A DNA stretch of 64,000 nt. Origin: an uncultured Acidimicrobiia bacterium (GTDB taxonomy: Bacteria > Actinomycetota > Acidimicrobiia > Spongiisociales > Spongiisociaceae). How positions within the stretch are numbered: position 1 is the first letter of the stretch; each line of letters begins with the position of its first letter. The notes under the pieces were generated by a model. It saw only the letters and a program-made list of their open reading frames with translations, was not told the origin of the DNA and made no database searches. Of the stretch, positions 48,675 to 57,601 are shown piece by piece. The DNA is taken from the NCBI GenBank assembly GCA_958295745.1, contig OY282370.1:682001-746000 (forward strand). The letters run 5' to 3'. Both the position numbers and the translations under genes were made by a program.

Positions 48675-49583
48675 ATGCCTTCGATCGCCGTGCTCGGTTC
48701 GTTCAACATGGATCTGGTGGTCGCCGCCGAGCGCCTGCCGGAACCGGGCCGGACGGTTCTGGGCCGTTCCTTTCATCGGGGGCCGGGCGGCAAAGGATCG
48801 AACCAGGCCATCGCGGCCCGGCGCCTGGGAGCGGAAGTGAGCTTCATCGGAGCGGTGGGGGACGACGAGTTCGGCGCCGCCGCCCGCCGGCTTCTCGCCG
48901 CCGAAGGAGTCGATATCTCCGGGCTGGCGTCCGTCGACCGGCCCACCGGCGTGGCCCTGATCGTGGTCGACGACCGCGGGGAGAACCAGATCGCGGTGGC
49001 GCCCGGCGCCAACGAGGCGGTCACGCCCGCCTTGGTGGAGGAACAGGCTCCGGCCATAGCCGGCGCAGACGTGCTGCTCGCCCAGCTCGAGACCCCGTTG
49101 GACGCCTTCCTGGCGGCGGCCGCCGCGGCCCGTACCGGTGGAACGACCGTGATCCTCAACCCCGCCCCCGCCGCCCCGCTGCCCGACCGGGTCTGGAGCG
49201 CCGTCGACGTCCTGACCCCGAACCAGCACGAGATGAGCGGGCTGTTCGGCGGCGGAGAAACCGAACCGGCAGGCTCACCCGGGCGTATATCCGGTCCAGA
49301 GGTGATAATGACCAAAGGTGCGGAAGGTGCGGTGTGGTACCGTGGAGGCGCGGCCCGCAGCTATCCCGCCGTCCCCGTCGACGCCGTAGACACGACCGGG
49401 GCCGGGGATGCTTTCAACGCGGGCTTGGCAGTAGGAATGGCGGAGCAGGGAATAGAGGCCGGAATCGTGCTTGGGCTGAGGGCGGGGGCGTTCGCCGTGA
49501 CCAGGATCGGGGTGCTCGACGGCCTCGCCGCCCGCGCCGAGCTGGACAGGGCCTTTCCTCCACCCCCGAAAGCCGCCTCATGA
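48675..49583 (+). CDS. rbsK: Ribokinase (PfkB family)
   Basis: A 302-residue sugar kinase that phosphorylates ribose at O5. Ribokinase features: 'LGSFNMDLVV' at the N-terminus, 'GGKGSNQAIAARRLGAEV' (substrate-binding GGKGxNQA), 'ALIVVDDRGENQIAVAPGAN' and the PfkB signature 2 'DTTGAGDAFNAGLA' with catalytic Asp. The C-terminal segment is normal. The stop overlaps the nucleoside hydrolase start (ATGA). With a nucleoside hydrolase and a nucleoside-type ABC importer beside it, it would trap ribose released from nucleosides. Confidence 0.9.
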   Translation: MPSIAVLGSFNMDLVVAAERLPEPGRTVLGRSFHRGPGGKGSNQAIAARRLGAEVSFIGAVGDDEFGAAARRLLAAEGVDISGLASVDRPTGVALIVVDDRGENQIAVAPGANEAVTPALVEEQAPAIAGADVLLAQLETPLDAFLAAAAAARTGGTTVILNPAPAAPLPDRVWSAVDVLTPNQHEMSGLFGGGETEPAGSPGRISGPEVIMTKGAEGAVWYRGGAARSYPAVPVDAVDTTGAGDAFNAGLAVGMAEQGIEAGIVLGLRAGAFAVTRIGVLDGLAARAELDRAFPPPPKAAS

Positions 49584-50512
49584 CCATGCGCATGGTGATA
49601 GACACCGACACCGCCTCCGACGATGCGGTGGCCTTGGCGATGGCCTTGCGGCATCCCGGCGCGGAAGTGACGGCCGTCACGACGGTGGCCGGCAACTGCC
49701 CCTTGCCGCAGACCACTAGCAACGCCCTATACACCGCCGAGCTGTGCGGTTCCGAGGTTCCCGTGTATCCGGGGGCGGCCGCCCCTCTGCAGGCAACGGC
49801 CGATTACGCCACCTGGTTCCACGGCATGGACGGGCTCGGCGACCGGGGCTACCCGCCGCCCTCCCGCGCCGCCGAGGACACCGACGCGGTAACCGCCCTC
49901 ATCGAACACATCCGCGCCGACCCCGGTGTCACGCTGGTGACCCTCGGCCCCCTCACCAACGTGGCCGAGGCCGTACGCCGGGCGCCCGACATCGCCGGGA
50001 AGGTGGGCCGTTGCGTGGTCATGGGCGGCACCGCCCACACGGTGGGCAACGTGACCCCCGCCGCCGAGTTCAACCTGTGGTTCGACCCCCACGCCGCCCG
50101 CATCGTTTTCGCCTCCGGGCTGCCGATCGAGATGGTCGGCTGGGAGATATGCCGGGGCGAGGCCGGATTCACCGAGGACGAACAGCAGCAGTTCAAAGCC
50201 CTCGACACCGAGCTCGGGCACTTCTTCATCGACTGCAACGCCACCGCCCTCGAGTCGATGCGGGAGCAGGGCGCCGACCGGATGGAGCTCGCCGACCCGA
50301 CCGCCATGGCCGTGGCCCTGGACAAGAAGGGGGTGGTCACCGGAGCCGGCCGCCACTACGTGGAGATCGAGGCGGAAAGCCCCCTGACCCGAGGCATGTC
50401 GGTGGTGGACTCCCTGGACGTGACCGGCCGCCCTCCCAACACGGAGGTGGTGTGGTCCATCGACATCCCCCGCTTCAAGCAGATGGTGTACGACGCCGCC
50501 CGACCGAGGTAA
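49580..50512 (+). CDS. Inosine-uridine-preferring nucleoside hydrolase
   Basis: A 310-residue N-ribohydrolase that splits nucleosides into base and ribose. The N-terminal calcium-binding motif is 'DTDTASDDAVAL' at residues 8-19, with Thr-Ala-Ser where DTDPGxDDA is usual. Next come 'VTTVAGNCPLPQTTSNAL', 'TLGPLTNVAEAVRR', 'VVMGGTAHTVGNVTPAAEFN' and 'NLWFDPHAA' (substrate and Ca ligands). The Ser-for-Ile/Val change in the first motif is conservative in position. Translation is coupled to ribokinase by ATGA overlap, which supports ribose salvage. Confidence 0.92.
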   Translation: MTMRMVIDTDTASDDAVALAMALRHPGAEVTAVTTVAGNCPLPQTTSNALYTAELCGSEVPVYPGAAAPLQATADYATWFHGMDGLGDRGYPPPSRAAEDTDAVTALIEHIRADPGVTLVTLGPLTNVAEAVRRAPDIAGKVGRCVVMGGTAHTVGNVTPAAEFNLWFDPHAARIVFASGLPIEMVGWEICRGEAGFTEDEQQQFKALDTELGHFFIDCNATALESMREQGADRMELADPTAMAVALDKKGVVTGAGRHYVEIEAESPLTRGMSVVDSLDVTGRPPNTEVVWSIDIPRFKQMVYDAARPR

Positions 50513-50558
50513 CCCGCCCTCGAATCCGCTCAGCCCGCACATGCCGCACGCGCCGCGG

Positions 50559-51305
50559 CTACATGGCCGTGTATCCGCCGTCGATCAGAAAGGCCGACCC
50601 GGTCACGAAAGAAGACTCGCCGCCTGCCAGATACAGAACGGCGCGGGCCACCTCCTCGGGCCGGGCGATGCGGCCCATCGGGTGCATGGCGCGCAGGGCG
50701 TCCATCTGCGGTTCGGTAAGGCCGGCGAGCAACGGGGTGTCGACGGCGCCCGGGCACACGGCGTTGACGCGAATACCCGCCTCGGCATGGTCCAAGGCCA
50801 TACAGCGCACCAGGCCTATGACCCCGTGCTTGGAGGCGTGGTAGGCCGCTTGGCCTTTCTGTCCGACCACACCGGCGATCGACGACACACAAACGATGGA
50901 TCCGCCGCCCGCCCTGGTCATGTGGGGTATCACATTTCGGGAGCACAGGTAGACGCCTTTCAGGTTCACGGCCATCACCCGATCCCATCCGGCCTCGGTC
51001 AGCTCGACGACCGACCCGTTGCCGGCGATCCCGGCGTTGTTGACCAGGATATCCACTCGGCCGTAACGGTCTACGGCGATGTTCACCATGGACTCCACCT
51101 CGGGCTCGGAGGTCACGTCGGCGCGGACGGCCGCCGCCGCCCCTCCCGCCGCCGTTATCTCCTCGGCCAGATCCCGGACGTCGGCCAGGTTCACATCGGC
51201 GAGCACGACCGCGGCGCCCTCCCGGGCGAACAAACGGGAGACCGCGGCCCCCAATCCCCGCCCGGCCCCGGTAACGACGGCGGTCTTACCCTCCAATCGC
51301 CTCAT
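50559..51305 (-). CDS. Short-chain dehydrogenase/reductase
   Basis: A 248-residue classical SDR: cofactor loop 'VTGAGRGLGAA' (TGxxxGxG), Asp after strand 2 ('LADVN', pointing to NAD rather than NADP), 'VNNAGIAG', catalytic Ser in 'CVSSIAG' and YxxxK in 'AAYHASKHG', ending 'IDGGYTAM'. Substrate unknown; 3-oxoacyl-ACP reductase-like and glucose-dehydrogenase-like enzymes share this form. It converges with the nucleoside hydrolase gene and precedes nothing on its own strand within 45 bases. It may be the last gene of the BMP-transporter operon (69 bases from the permease). Confidence 0.87.
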   Translation of the reverse strand: MRRLEGKTAVVTGAGRGLGAAVSRLFAREGAAVVLADVNLADVRDLAEEITAAGGAAAAVRADVTSEPEVESMVNIAVDRYGRVDILVNNAGIAGNGSVVELTEAGWDRVMAVNLKGVYLCSRNVIPHMTRAGGGSIVCVSSIAGVVGQKGQAAYHASKHGVIGLVRCMALDHAEAGIRVNAVCPGAVDTPLLAGLTEPQMDALRAMHPMGRIARPEEVARAVLYLAGGESSFVTGSAFLIDGGYTAM

Positions 51306-51373
51306 GTGCGTCTCCTCCTCGCCGCGGGCTGCCCGGTGTCTGCCGACCGTAGGGCGCTCCCCGCCGATAAGGG

Positions 51374-52657
51374 TCAGCCCTCGCCCTTTCGGTAGGGCAG
51401 GCCGTCGGCGGCGGGCGGGCGCAGGCGGGCGGTTGCGAAGAGGAGCACCACCAACACCGCTATGTGGGGGGTGATGGCCGGGATCTGATTGGGAACGCTG
51501 GTGGAGTTGGCGTACCAGAACCCGACGGCGATGGCTACGACGGCCAGCTGGAGGGTGCCCATGCGGCCGCGGCGCCGGAGCAACCGCCACAACACCAGCA
51601 GGCCGACGGCTATGACCACCAGCAGCAACAACCCGTGGGCCGCTTTCTCGTCCCGGAGCCGCAGCGTCTCGGTGAAACCGAACAGGAGGGCGCCGCGGGC
51701 GGTGCCGATCGGGTTCCAGTTGCCGAAGATCATGGTGGCCAACCCGATGAAACCCTTCCCCTGGGTCTGGCCCTCCTTGTAGAGGCCGGACAGCTGGATG
51801 GCCAGGAACCCTCCGCCCGAACCGGCCAGCATCCCGCTGAGCACCACCCCGTAGTACTTGTACTTGTAGACGTTGACCCCGAGCGAGTCGGCCGCGTGCG
51901 GGTGCTCCCCGCAGCTGCGGAGCCGGAGTCCGAACCGGGTCTTCCAGAGCACGATGATCGAGACGGGCAGGACCAGGTAGGCGAGGAGGGTGAACCATGA
52001 CATCTGGAACACGAAGCCCCGCAGCATCCCGGCCAGATCCGACACGAAGAAGGCATCGGCCCGCTCCACGGCGCCGAGCAGGTCGGGGCTTTCCCACCCG
52101 AAGACGGTGCCTCCCGCCAGGATGGGAAGGGTAAAGTTACTCACCCCCGAAATGGTGGGGGACTGGGTTATCGACCCTCCTCGGTCCGAGAAATGCAGGT
52201 CGGACAGGAAACGGGTCAAACCGGGCGCCATCAGGTTGACGGCCACCCCGGCGATTATGTGATCTACGTTGAAACCCACCGCCGCCACCGCCATGACCAG
52301 ACCGCCCAACCCCCCGGCCAGGGCCGCCAGCAGTATCCCGAACCAGGGTCCGTAGAGCACCGTGCCGAACGCCCCGAACCAGGTTCCCAGGATCAGCATG
52401 CCTTCCAGACCGATGTTGACCACCCCGGACCGCTCCGAGAAGATACCCCCCATGCCGGCCAGGAGGATGGGAACCGACCAGGCCAGGGCGATCGACCAGG
52501 TTCCGCTCGAGGTCAGGTCGTCGGTGGGCAGCGAGGCAAACTGCTGGGTGGCGGCTAGGAGGAGCACCGCACCCAGCGCGTAGACCAGCCACCTCCGCCG
52601 GCCCGACACGAGGCCGGTCAGCGGGCCCGGCATCGACAGCTCGCGCACCGCGCTCAC
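51374..52657 (-). CDS. BMP-type (nucleoside) ABC transporter permease 2
   Basis: A 427-residue permease of the COG1079-like family that pairs with BMP binding proteins: 'WSVPILLAGMGGIFSERSGV', 'NIGLEGMLILGTW', 'HPHAADSLGVNVYKYKYYG' and 'GFIGLATMIFGNWNPIGT'. About ten hydrophobic segments. It has an N-terminal extra helix of 60 residues and a C-terminal pair of helices beyond the core. Overlaps the stop of the other permease (four bases). Forms the inner-membrane channel together with the next protein. Confidence 0.9.
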   Translation of the reverse strand: MSAVRELSMPGPLTGLVSGRRRWLVYALGAVLLLAATQQFASLPTDDLTSSGTWSIALAWSVPILLAGMGGIFSERSGVVNIGLEGMLILGTWFGAFGTVLYGPWFGILLAALAGGLGGLVMAVAAVGFNVDHIIAGVAVNLMAPGLTRFLSDLHFSDRGGSITQSPTISGVSNFTLPILAGGTVFGWESPDLLGAVERADAFFVSDLAGMLRGFVFQMSWFTLLAYLVLPVSIIVLWKTRFGLRLRSCGEHPHAADSLGVNVYKYKYYGVVLSGMLAGSGGGFLAIQLSGLYKEGQTQGKGFIGLATMIFGNWNPIGTARGALLFGFTETLRLRDEKAAHGLLLLVVIAVGLLVLWRLLRRRGRMGTLQLAVVAIAVGFWYANSTSVPNQIPAITPHIAVLVVLLFATARLRPPAADGLPYRKGEG

Positions 52658-53793
52658 GGCTCGGCCTCCGCTCCGGCCATTTCTTCGACCGCGTCCGGTC
52701 CTTCACCGACCTGCGCGGCGGCTGCGGCCGCAGCCTCGATCCGCGCCCGCCGCTGGGCCAGCGCGTAGGCGATCACCGCGAACAGGATGATGACCCCCAC
52801 CATGATGGTCACGATCTCCCGCGGGGCGTCCCCCCGCACCTCCAGCACCCCCGAAGCCCGCTCCAGCCAGCCGAAGGCCACGGCCGCGAAAGCCGCCCCC
52901 ACCGCGTGGTTGCGGCCCAGCAGGGCCACCGCGATCCCTGCGAAGCCCAGCCCCTGCGGGAACCGCAGGCTGTAGAAGTGCTGGTCCCCCAGCAGGTCGG
53001 CCATCCCCACCAGCCCGGCCACCGCCCCGCTGAGCAGCATGGCCAGCACGATGGTGCGCTTGGGCGGCACCCCGCCGGCCTCCGCCGCCCACGGGTTGGC
53101 GCCGGTGGCCCGCAGGTCGTATCCGAGGCGGGTGCGGTTGATGATGAGGTGGTAGGCCACCCCGACCAGCGCCGCTATCAGGATGAAGGAAGTCAGATCC
53201 ACCCGTTTTATCTCCCTGGTGACCAGTTCCACGACCGGGTTGAGGCTGGGCATCCAGCCTGTTTCGGGAATGTCCCCCAGGCGGGTGTCCAGCGTCTCTG
53301 ATTCGATCTTCCATCGGCCCAAGAGGAAGGAGACCACCCCCGCCACCGCGATGGCGTTTAGCATGATGGTCGATATCACCTCGTGGACGTTGCGGGTCAC
53401 CTTCATCCAACCGGCCAACCCGGCCCATGCAGCCCCGACCGCCATGGCCGTAACCAGGATGACCGCCACATGCAGCGGGGGAAACAAGGCGCCGACCCCC
53501 GCCCCAACGTAGGCGGCCAGGAAGGCGGCCAGTATGTACTGGCCCTCCACGCCGATCTGGAAGAGGTTCATCCGCATGGCGATGGCGAAGGCGATGCCGG
53601 ACAGGTAGAGCGGGGTGGCCCGGTTGAACGCCTCGACCAGCGTCTCGAGCCGGGTCCCGTATTCGAGGACGTTTCCGAAGGCCGCGAAGGGATCGGCGCC
53701 GGACACGGCGAGCACCAGGGAAGCCACCAGCACCGCCAAGCCCACCGCCGCCAAAGGAGGGCCGACCACCCGGCGCACCACCCGCCAGGTCAT
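52654..53793 (-). CDS. BMP-type (nucleoside) ABC transporter permease 1
   Basis: A 379-residue permease of the COG4603 family: 'TPLYLSGIAFAIAMRMNLFQ', 'IGVEGQYILAAF', 'VHEVISTIMLNAIAV', 'RATGANPWAAEAGGV' (coupling loop) and 'GFAGIAVALLGRNHAVGAAF'. The ATG at 53793 overlaps the stop of the ATPase gene (ATGA); the frame reaches 54333 inside that gene but without membrane character. The last 35 residues form an acidic Ala/Glu-rich tail. Confidence 0.9.
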   Translation of the reverse strand: MTWRVVRRVVGPPLAAVGLAVLVASLVLAVSGADPFAAFGNVLEYGTRLETLVEAFNRATPLYLSGIAFAIAMRMNLFQIGVEGQYILAAFLAAYVGAGVGALFPPLHVAVILVTAMAVGAAWAGLAGWMKVTRNVHEVISTIMLNAIAVAGVVSFLLGRWKIESETLDTRLGDIPETGWMPSLNPVVELVTREIKRVDLTSFILIAALVGVAYHLIINRTRLGYDLRATGANPWAAEAGGVPPKRTIVLAMLLSGAVAGLVGMADLLGDQHFYSLRFPQGLGFAGIAVALLGRNHAVGAAFAAVAFGWLERASGVLEVRGDAPREIVTIMVGVIILFAVIAYALAQRRARIEAAAAAAAQVGEGPDAVEEMAGAEAEP

Positions 53794-55313
53794 GCCGCCG
53801 CCCCGGTCATGTAGGCGCCCAGCTCGCGCAGGGTGATGCGGGACGGATCCAGCCGGGCCACGATCTCGCCCCGCAGCATGACCAGCAGGGTGTCGCTCAG
53901 GCCGATCAGCTCCTCGAGGTCGGCCGAGAGCAGCAGGACGCCCAGCCCGTCGGCCCGGGCCCGGCGCAGGTCCTCCCACACGGCCGCCTGCGACCCCACA
54001 TCGATGCCTCTGGTGGGGTGGGCGGCGATGAGGGGGTTGCTTCTGGTGGCCATCTCCCGGCCCACCACCAACTTCTGCTGGTTTCCCCCCGAAAGGGCGT
54101 GCATCTGGGTGTTCACCCCCGGCGTGCGCACGTCGAACCGCTCCACCACGTCGGCGGCGTGGGCCTTGGAAGCCTCTTCGTCGATCCAAAGCCGGGAGCG
54201 CAGGAAAGGCGGCCGGGTCTGATGGCCCAGGATGCTGTTCTCCCAGACGGGCGCCGGGAGCAGCAGACCGCGGCGGTGACGGTCCTCGGGAATGTATCCG
54301 AGGCCGGCCTCCCGCCGCCGGCGCACCGACCACCCGGTCACGTCGTCGCCGTGGAGGCGGATCGACCCTTCTGTTGCCGGGGCGATCCCCAGGATCACCT
54401 CCACCAGCTCGGCCTGACCGTTGCCTTCCACGCCGGCCACCCCCACGATCTCGCCGCAGTGCACCTCGAAGCTCACGTTCCGCAGCCGGACTACCCCGAC
54501 CTCGTCCACCGCCGAAACGTTCTCGACCTCTACGGCCACCCGGTCGGTGATCGTGACCTCCCGCGTCTCGGGGGTGGGGAGCTCGGAACCCACCATCAGC
54601 TCGGCCAGATCCTGGGCGGTCACGTCCTGCGGTTTCACGGTGGCCACCGAGCGGCCCTGGCGGAGCACCGTGATCGTATCGGCGACGGCCAGCACCTCGT
54701 CCAGCTTGTGGTCGATGAAGATGATGGTGTGGCCCTCGGCTTTCAGCTCCGCCATGTTGCGGAAGAGCTCCTCCACCTCCTGGGGAACCAACACCGCGGT
54801 GGGCTCGTCCAGGATCAGGATGCGGGCGCCCCGGTAGAGGATCTTGATGATCTCTATCCGCTGGCGCTCCCCCACCTCCAAGGCCTCCACCATGTCGTCG
54901 AAGTCCAGCTCCAGCCCGTAGGCCTCACCTAGCTCCTCCAACCGGGAACGGGCCGCGGCGAAGTCGATCATCGGCCCCTTGGGGGGTTCGGCGCCCAGGA
55001 TCACGTTCTCGAGCACCGTCAGGTTGTCGGCCAGCATGAAGTGCTGATGGACCATCCCGATCCCGACGTCGATGGCGTCCTTCGGGGAGGAGAATGCCCG
55101 TTCCTCCCCCAATACCTCGATCCGGCCCTCGTCCGGCGGCTGCATACCGTAGAGTATCTTCATCAGGGTCGACTTGCCGGCGCCGTTCTCGCCGCAGATG
55201 GCGTGGATCTCCCCCGACTCCACCATCAAGTCAATGTCGTCGTTGGCCACCACGCCGGGGAACCGCTTGGAGATCCCCTGGAGCCGGACCGCCGCGCTCA
55301 CCTGCTCATCCAC
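53790..55313 (-). CDS. BMP-type (nucleoside) ABC transporter ATPase, two NBDs
   Basis: A 507-residue protein with two nucleotide-binding domains, as in sugar and nucleoside importers of the COG3845 type. NBD1 has Walker A 'GENGAGKS', signature region 'LEVGERQRIEI', Walker B 'ILILDEPTAVL' and switch 'FIDHKLDEV'. NBD2 has the degenerate Walker A 'GVEGNGQA', signature 'LSGGNQQKLVVGREM' and a Walker B end reading 'PLIAAHPTRGIDV', so only one site is fully catalytic, as is usual in this family. It lies 22 bases downstream of the binding-protein gene. Confidence 0.92.
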   Translation of the reverse strand: MDEQVSAAVRLQGISKRFPGVVANDDIDLMVESGEIHAICGENGAGKSTLMKILYGMQPPDEGRIEVLGEERAFSSPKDAIDVGIGMVHQHFMLADNLTVLENVILGAEPPKGPMIDFAAARSRLEELGEAYGLELDFDDMVEALEVGERQRIEIIKILYRGARILILDEPTAVLVPQEVEELFRNMAELKAEGHTIIFIDHKLDEVLAVADTITVLRQGRSVATVKPQDVTAQDLAELMVGSELPTPETREVTITDRVAVEVENVSAVDEVGVVRLRNVSFEVHCGEIVGVAGVEGNGQAELVEVILGIAPATEGSIRLHGDDVTGWSVRRRREAGLGYIPEDRHRRGLLLPAPVWENSILGHQTRPPFLRSRLWIDEEASKAHAADVVERFDVRTPGVNTQMHALSGGNQQKLVVGREMATRSNPLIAAHPTRGIDVGSQAAVWEDLRRARADGLGVLLLSADLEELIGLSDTLLVMLRGEIVARLDPSRITLRELGAYMTGAAA

Positions 55314-55335
55314 TCCGTTCCCTGCTGGGGCCCCA

Positions 55336-57408
55336 TCAACCTCCGTAGTCGGCGGGGTCCCGGCTCACAACTACGGCACCCGAGACGATCTGCTCCTTGA
55401 AGGCGTCGAGCTGGGAAACGATGTCGTCTATGTGACCGCCGGATGTGGAGTACCCCACCCCGTCGACCGACAGATCGAACACCTGCGGACCGGCCGAGAA
55501 CGAACCCGCCTGCACAGCCGCGATGGTGTTGAACACCGCCACATCCACCCGCTTGAGCATCGAAGTCAGGATGTAGTCCTGGAAGTCGGGAGCGGTCAGG
55601 TACTGGTCGGAGTCCACCCCGATCGCCCACACATGCGTATCGTTCGCCTCCGAATAATCCTTCGCCGCCTGGAACAACCCCCCGCCGGTGCCCCCCGCCG
55701 CGTGATAGACCACATCCGCACCCCGCTCGAACATCGACTGCGCAATCACCCGACCCGCCGCCGGATCATTGAACCCACTGAAATCCGGAGGCTCCGTCAC
55801 ATACTGCGAAATCACCTCGATCGAAGGATCCACCGCCTGAACACCCGCCAAGAAACCGGCCTCGAAGGCGTGGATCAACGGGATGTTCACCCCGCCTATA
55901 TAACCGACGACCCCGGTCTGGGACTTCAGCGCCGCCGCCGCGCCCACCAGGAACGACCCCTGCTCCTCCGAAAATATCAACCCCGCCACATTCGGAGCAT
56001 CTACCACCGAATCCACGATCGCGAAACTGGTCTCGGGGTACTCAGCAGCCACAACCGTTATCGGCTCACCGAACAAGAAACCCACCCCGATCACCAGATC
56101 AGAACCCTCGGACGCTTGCAACGCCAGCAGCTCCTCACGGTTCGTCCCGTCCTCGTTGGCCGAAGCTTCCGAAGTGCCGACACCCAACTCGGCCGCCGCC
56201 TTGTCCAGACCGGCCGCCGCCGCATCGTTGAACGACTGATCCCCCCGACCGCCGATGTCATATACCAAACCGATATCGATCGGCTCACCCGCCGGAGGCG
56301 CCGGGGGCGGAGCAACCCCGATGTCGGCCGGGTCGCGGCTCACGGTTATCTCGCCCGAGACGATCCGCCCCTTCCAGTTGTCGAGCTGGGAAACGATGTC
56401 GTCTATGTGACCGCCGGACGTGGAGTACCCCACCCCGTCGACCGACAGATCGAACACCTGCGGACCGGCCGAGAACGAACCCGCCTGCACAGCCGCGATG
56501 GTGTTGAACACCGCCACATCCACCCGCTTGAGCATCGAAGTCAGGATGTAGTCCTGGAAGTCGGGAGCGGTCAAGTACTGGTCGGAGTCCACCCCGATCG
56601 CCCACACATGCGTATCGTTCGCCTCCGAATAATCCTTCGCCGCCTGGAACAACCCCCCGCCGGTGCCCCCCGCCGCGTGATAGACCACATCCGCACCCCG
56701 CTCGAACATCGACTGCGCAATCACCCGACCCGCCGCCGGATCATTGAACCCACTGAAATCCGGAGGCTCCGTCACATACTGCGAAATCACCTCGATCGAA
56801 GGATCCACCGCCTGAACACCCGCCAAGAAACCGGCCTCGAAGGCGTGGATCAACGGGATGTTCACCCCGCCTATATAACCGACGACCCCGGTCTGGGACT
56901 TCAGCGCCGCCGCCGCGCCCACCAGGAACGACCCCTGCTCCTCCGCAAAAATCAACCCCGCCACATTCGGAGCCTCCACCACCGAATCCACGATCGCGAA
57001 GCTCACCTCCGGGAACTCCGCGGCCACATTGGCCATCGGCTCACCGAACAGGAACCCGACACCGATCACCAGATCAGAACCCTCGGACGCCTGCAACGCC
57101 AGCAGCTCCTCACGGTTCGTCCCATCCTCATTGGCCGAAGCCTCCGAAGAAGACACCCCCAACTCGTTCTCGGCCCGATCCAAACCGGCCGCCGCCGCAT
57201 CGTTGAACGACTGATCCCCCCGACCGCCTATATCGAACACCAACCCCACACTCACCGGCTCACCTACCGGCGCCGCACCCTGGGTGGTTTCCGTCGGGGT
57301 CTGGGCCGCCGGGGTGGTGGTCGTATCCGGCTCGCCGCCGCCCCCGCACGCCGCCGCCAGCAACCCGACAACAACCGCGACGATCGACAACCTGGTTCGT
57401 ATATGCAT
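55336..57408 (-). CDS. BMP-family binding lipoprotein with two tandem domains
   Basis: A 690-residue lipoprotein; single-domain BMP (PnrA/Med-like) proteins are about 330-380. The lipobox is LLAAAC (Cys21), followed by a Thr-rich linker. Two BMP domains follow, each with 'DIGGRGDQSFNDAAAAGLD', 'EGSDLVIGVGFLFGEP', 'YIGGVNIPLIHAFEAGFLAG' and 'VVYHAAGGTGGGLFQAAKDY'. The unit is 975 bases in frame. By eye about 25 of 325 residues differ, and a central stretch of roughly 170 residues is identical. BMP proteins bind purine nucleosides; the conserved Asp, Asn and Phe of the pocket are in both copies. ABC components follow in the same operon. Confidence 0.9.
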   Translation of the reverse strand: MHIRTRLSIVAVVVGLLAAACGGGGEPDTTTTPAAQTPTETTQGAAPVGEPVSVGLVFDIGGRGDQSFNDAAAAGLDRAENELGVSSSEASANEDGTNREELLALQASEGSDLVIGVGFLFGEPMANVAAEFPEVSFAIVDSVVEAPNVAGLIFAEEQGSFLVGAAAALKSQTGVVGYIGGVNIPLIHAFEAGFLAGVQAVDPSIEVISQYVTEPPDFSGFNDPAAGRVIAQSMFERGADVVYHAAGGTGGGLFQAAKDYSEANDTHVWAIGVDSDQYLTAPDFQDYILTSMLKRVDVAVFNTIAAVQAGSFSAGPQVFDLSVDGVGYSTSGGHIDDIVSQLDNWKGRIVSGEITVSRDPADIGVAPPPAPPAGEPIDIGLVYDIGGRGDQSFNDAAAAGLDKAAAELGVGTSEASANEDGTNREELLALQASEGSDLVIGVGFLFGEPITVVAAEYPETSFAIVDSVVDAPNVAGLIFSEEQGSFLVGAAAALKSQTGVVGYIGGVNIPLIHAFEAGFLAGVQAVDPSIEVISQYVTEPPDFSGFNDPAAGRVIAQSMFERGADVVYHAAGGTGGGLFQAAKDYSEANDTHVWAIGVDSDQYLTAPDFQDYILTSMLKRVDVAVFNTIAAVQAGSFSAGPQVFDLSVDGVGYSTSGGHIDDIVSQLDAFKEQIVSGAVVVSRDPADYGG
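55345..57290 (-). repeat. 975-bp in-frame tandem duplication within the BMP gene
   Basis: CGAGACGATC occurs at 55381 and 56356, 975 bases (325 codons) apart, and the sequence between about 55420 and 55960 matches 56395-56935 almost base for base (for instance one G/A difference near 55597 and 56572). The ends of the unit are more diverged than its centre, which suggests gene conversion after an older duplication. Confidence 0.92.
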
Positions 57409-57463
57409 GGTTCTCCGCTCCTCCGCTTCGGGATCCCTCGACACAGGGACCGCCGGTGGGTTC

Positions 57464-57493
57464 ATACTACGCGTCCCGCGTCCTCCCTGTCAC
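57464..57493 (-). promoter_or_regulatory. Promoter candidate of the BMP operon
   Basis: On the minus strand GTGACA (57493-57488, five of six matches to the -35 consensus) is followed after 18 bases by TAGTAT (57469-57464, four of six matches to the -10). It lies 56 bases upstream of the binding-protein ATG. Confidence 0.4.
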
Positions 57494-57601
57494 GCAGAAA
57501 GGCCCGCGCCGCAGAGGAGTCACATCCAAGGGGCCGGGGAGGGTGCTGAACAACGAACGATGCTCTCGGGAGGTTGCTCCCGCCCTCCGCTCGACGATCT
57601 C

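Noticed and set aside
55174-57549. 791-codon plus-strand frame opposite the BMP gene
   Set aside because: Same kind of shadow caused by high GC and the duplicated unit.
57578-57593. clpC terminator (CGGGAG-GTTG-CTCCCG)
   Set aside because: Perfect small hairpin, but it lacks a U run on the clpC strand and is too close to the coding end to judge.
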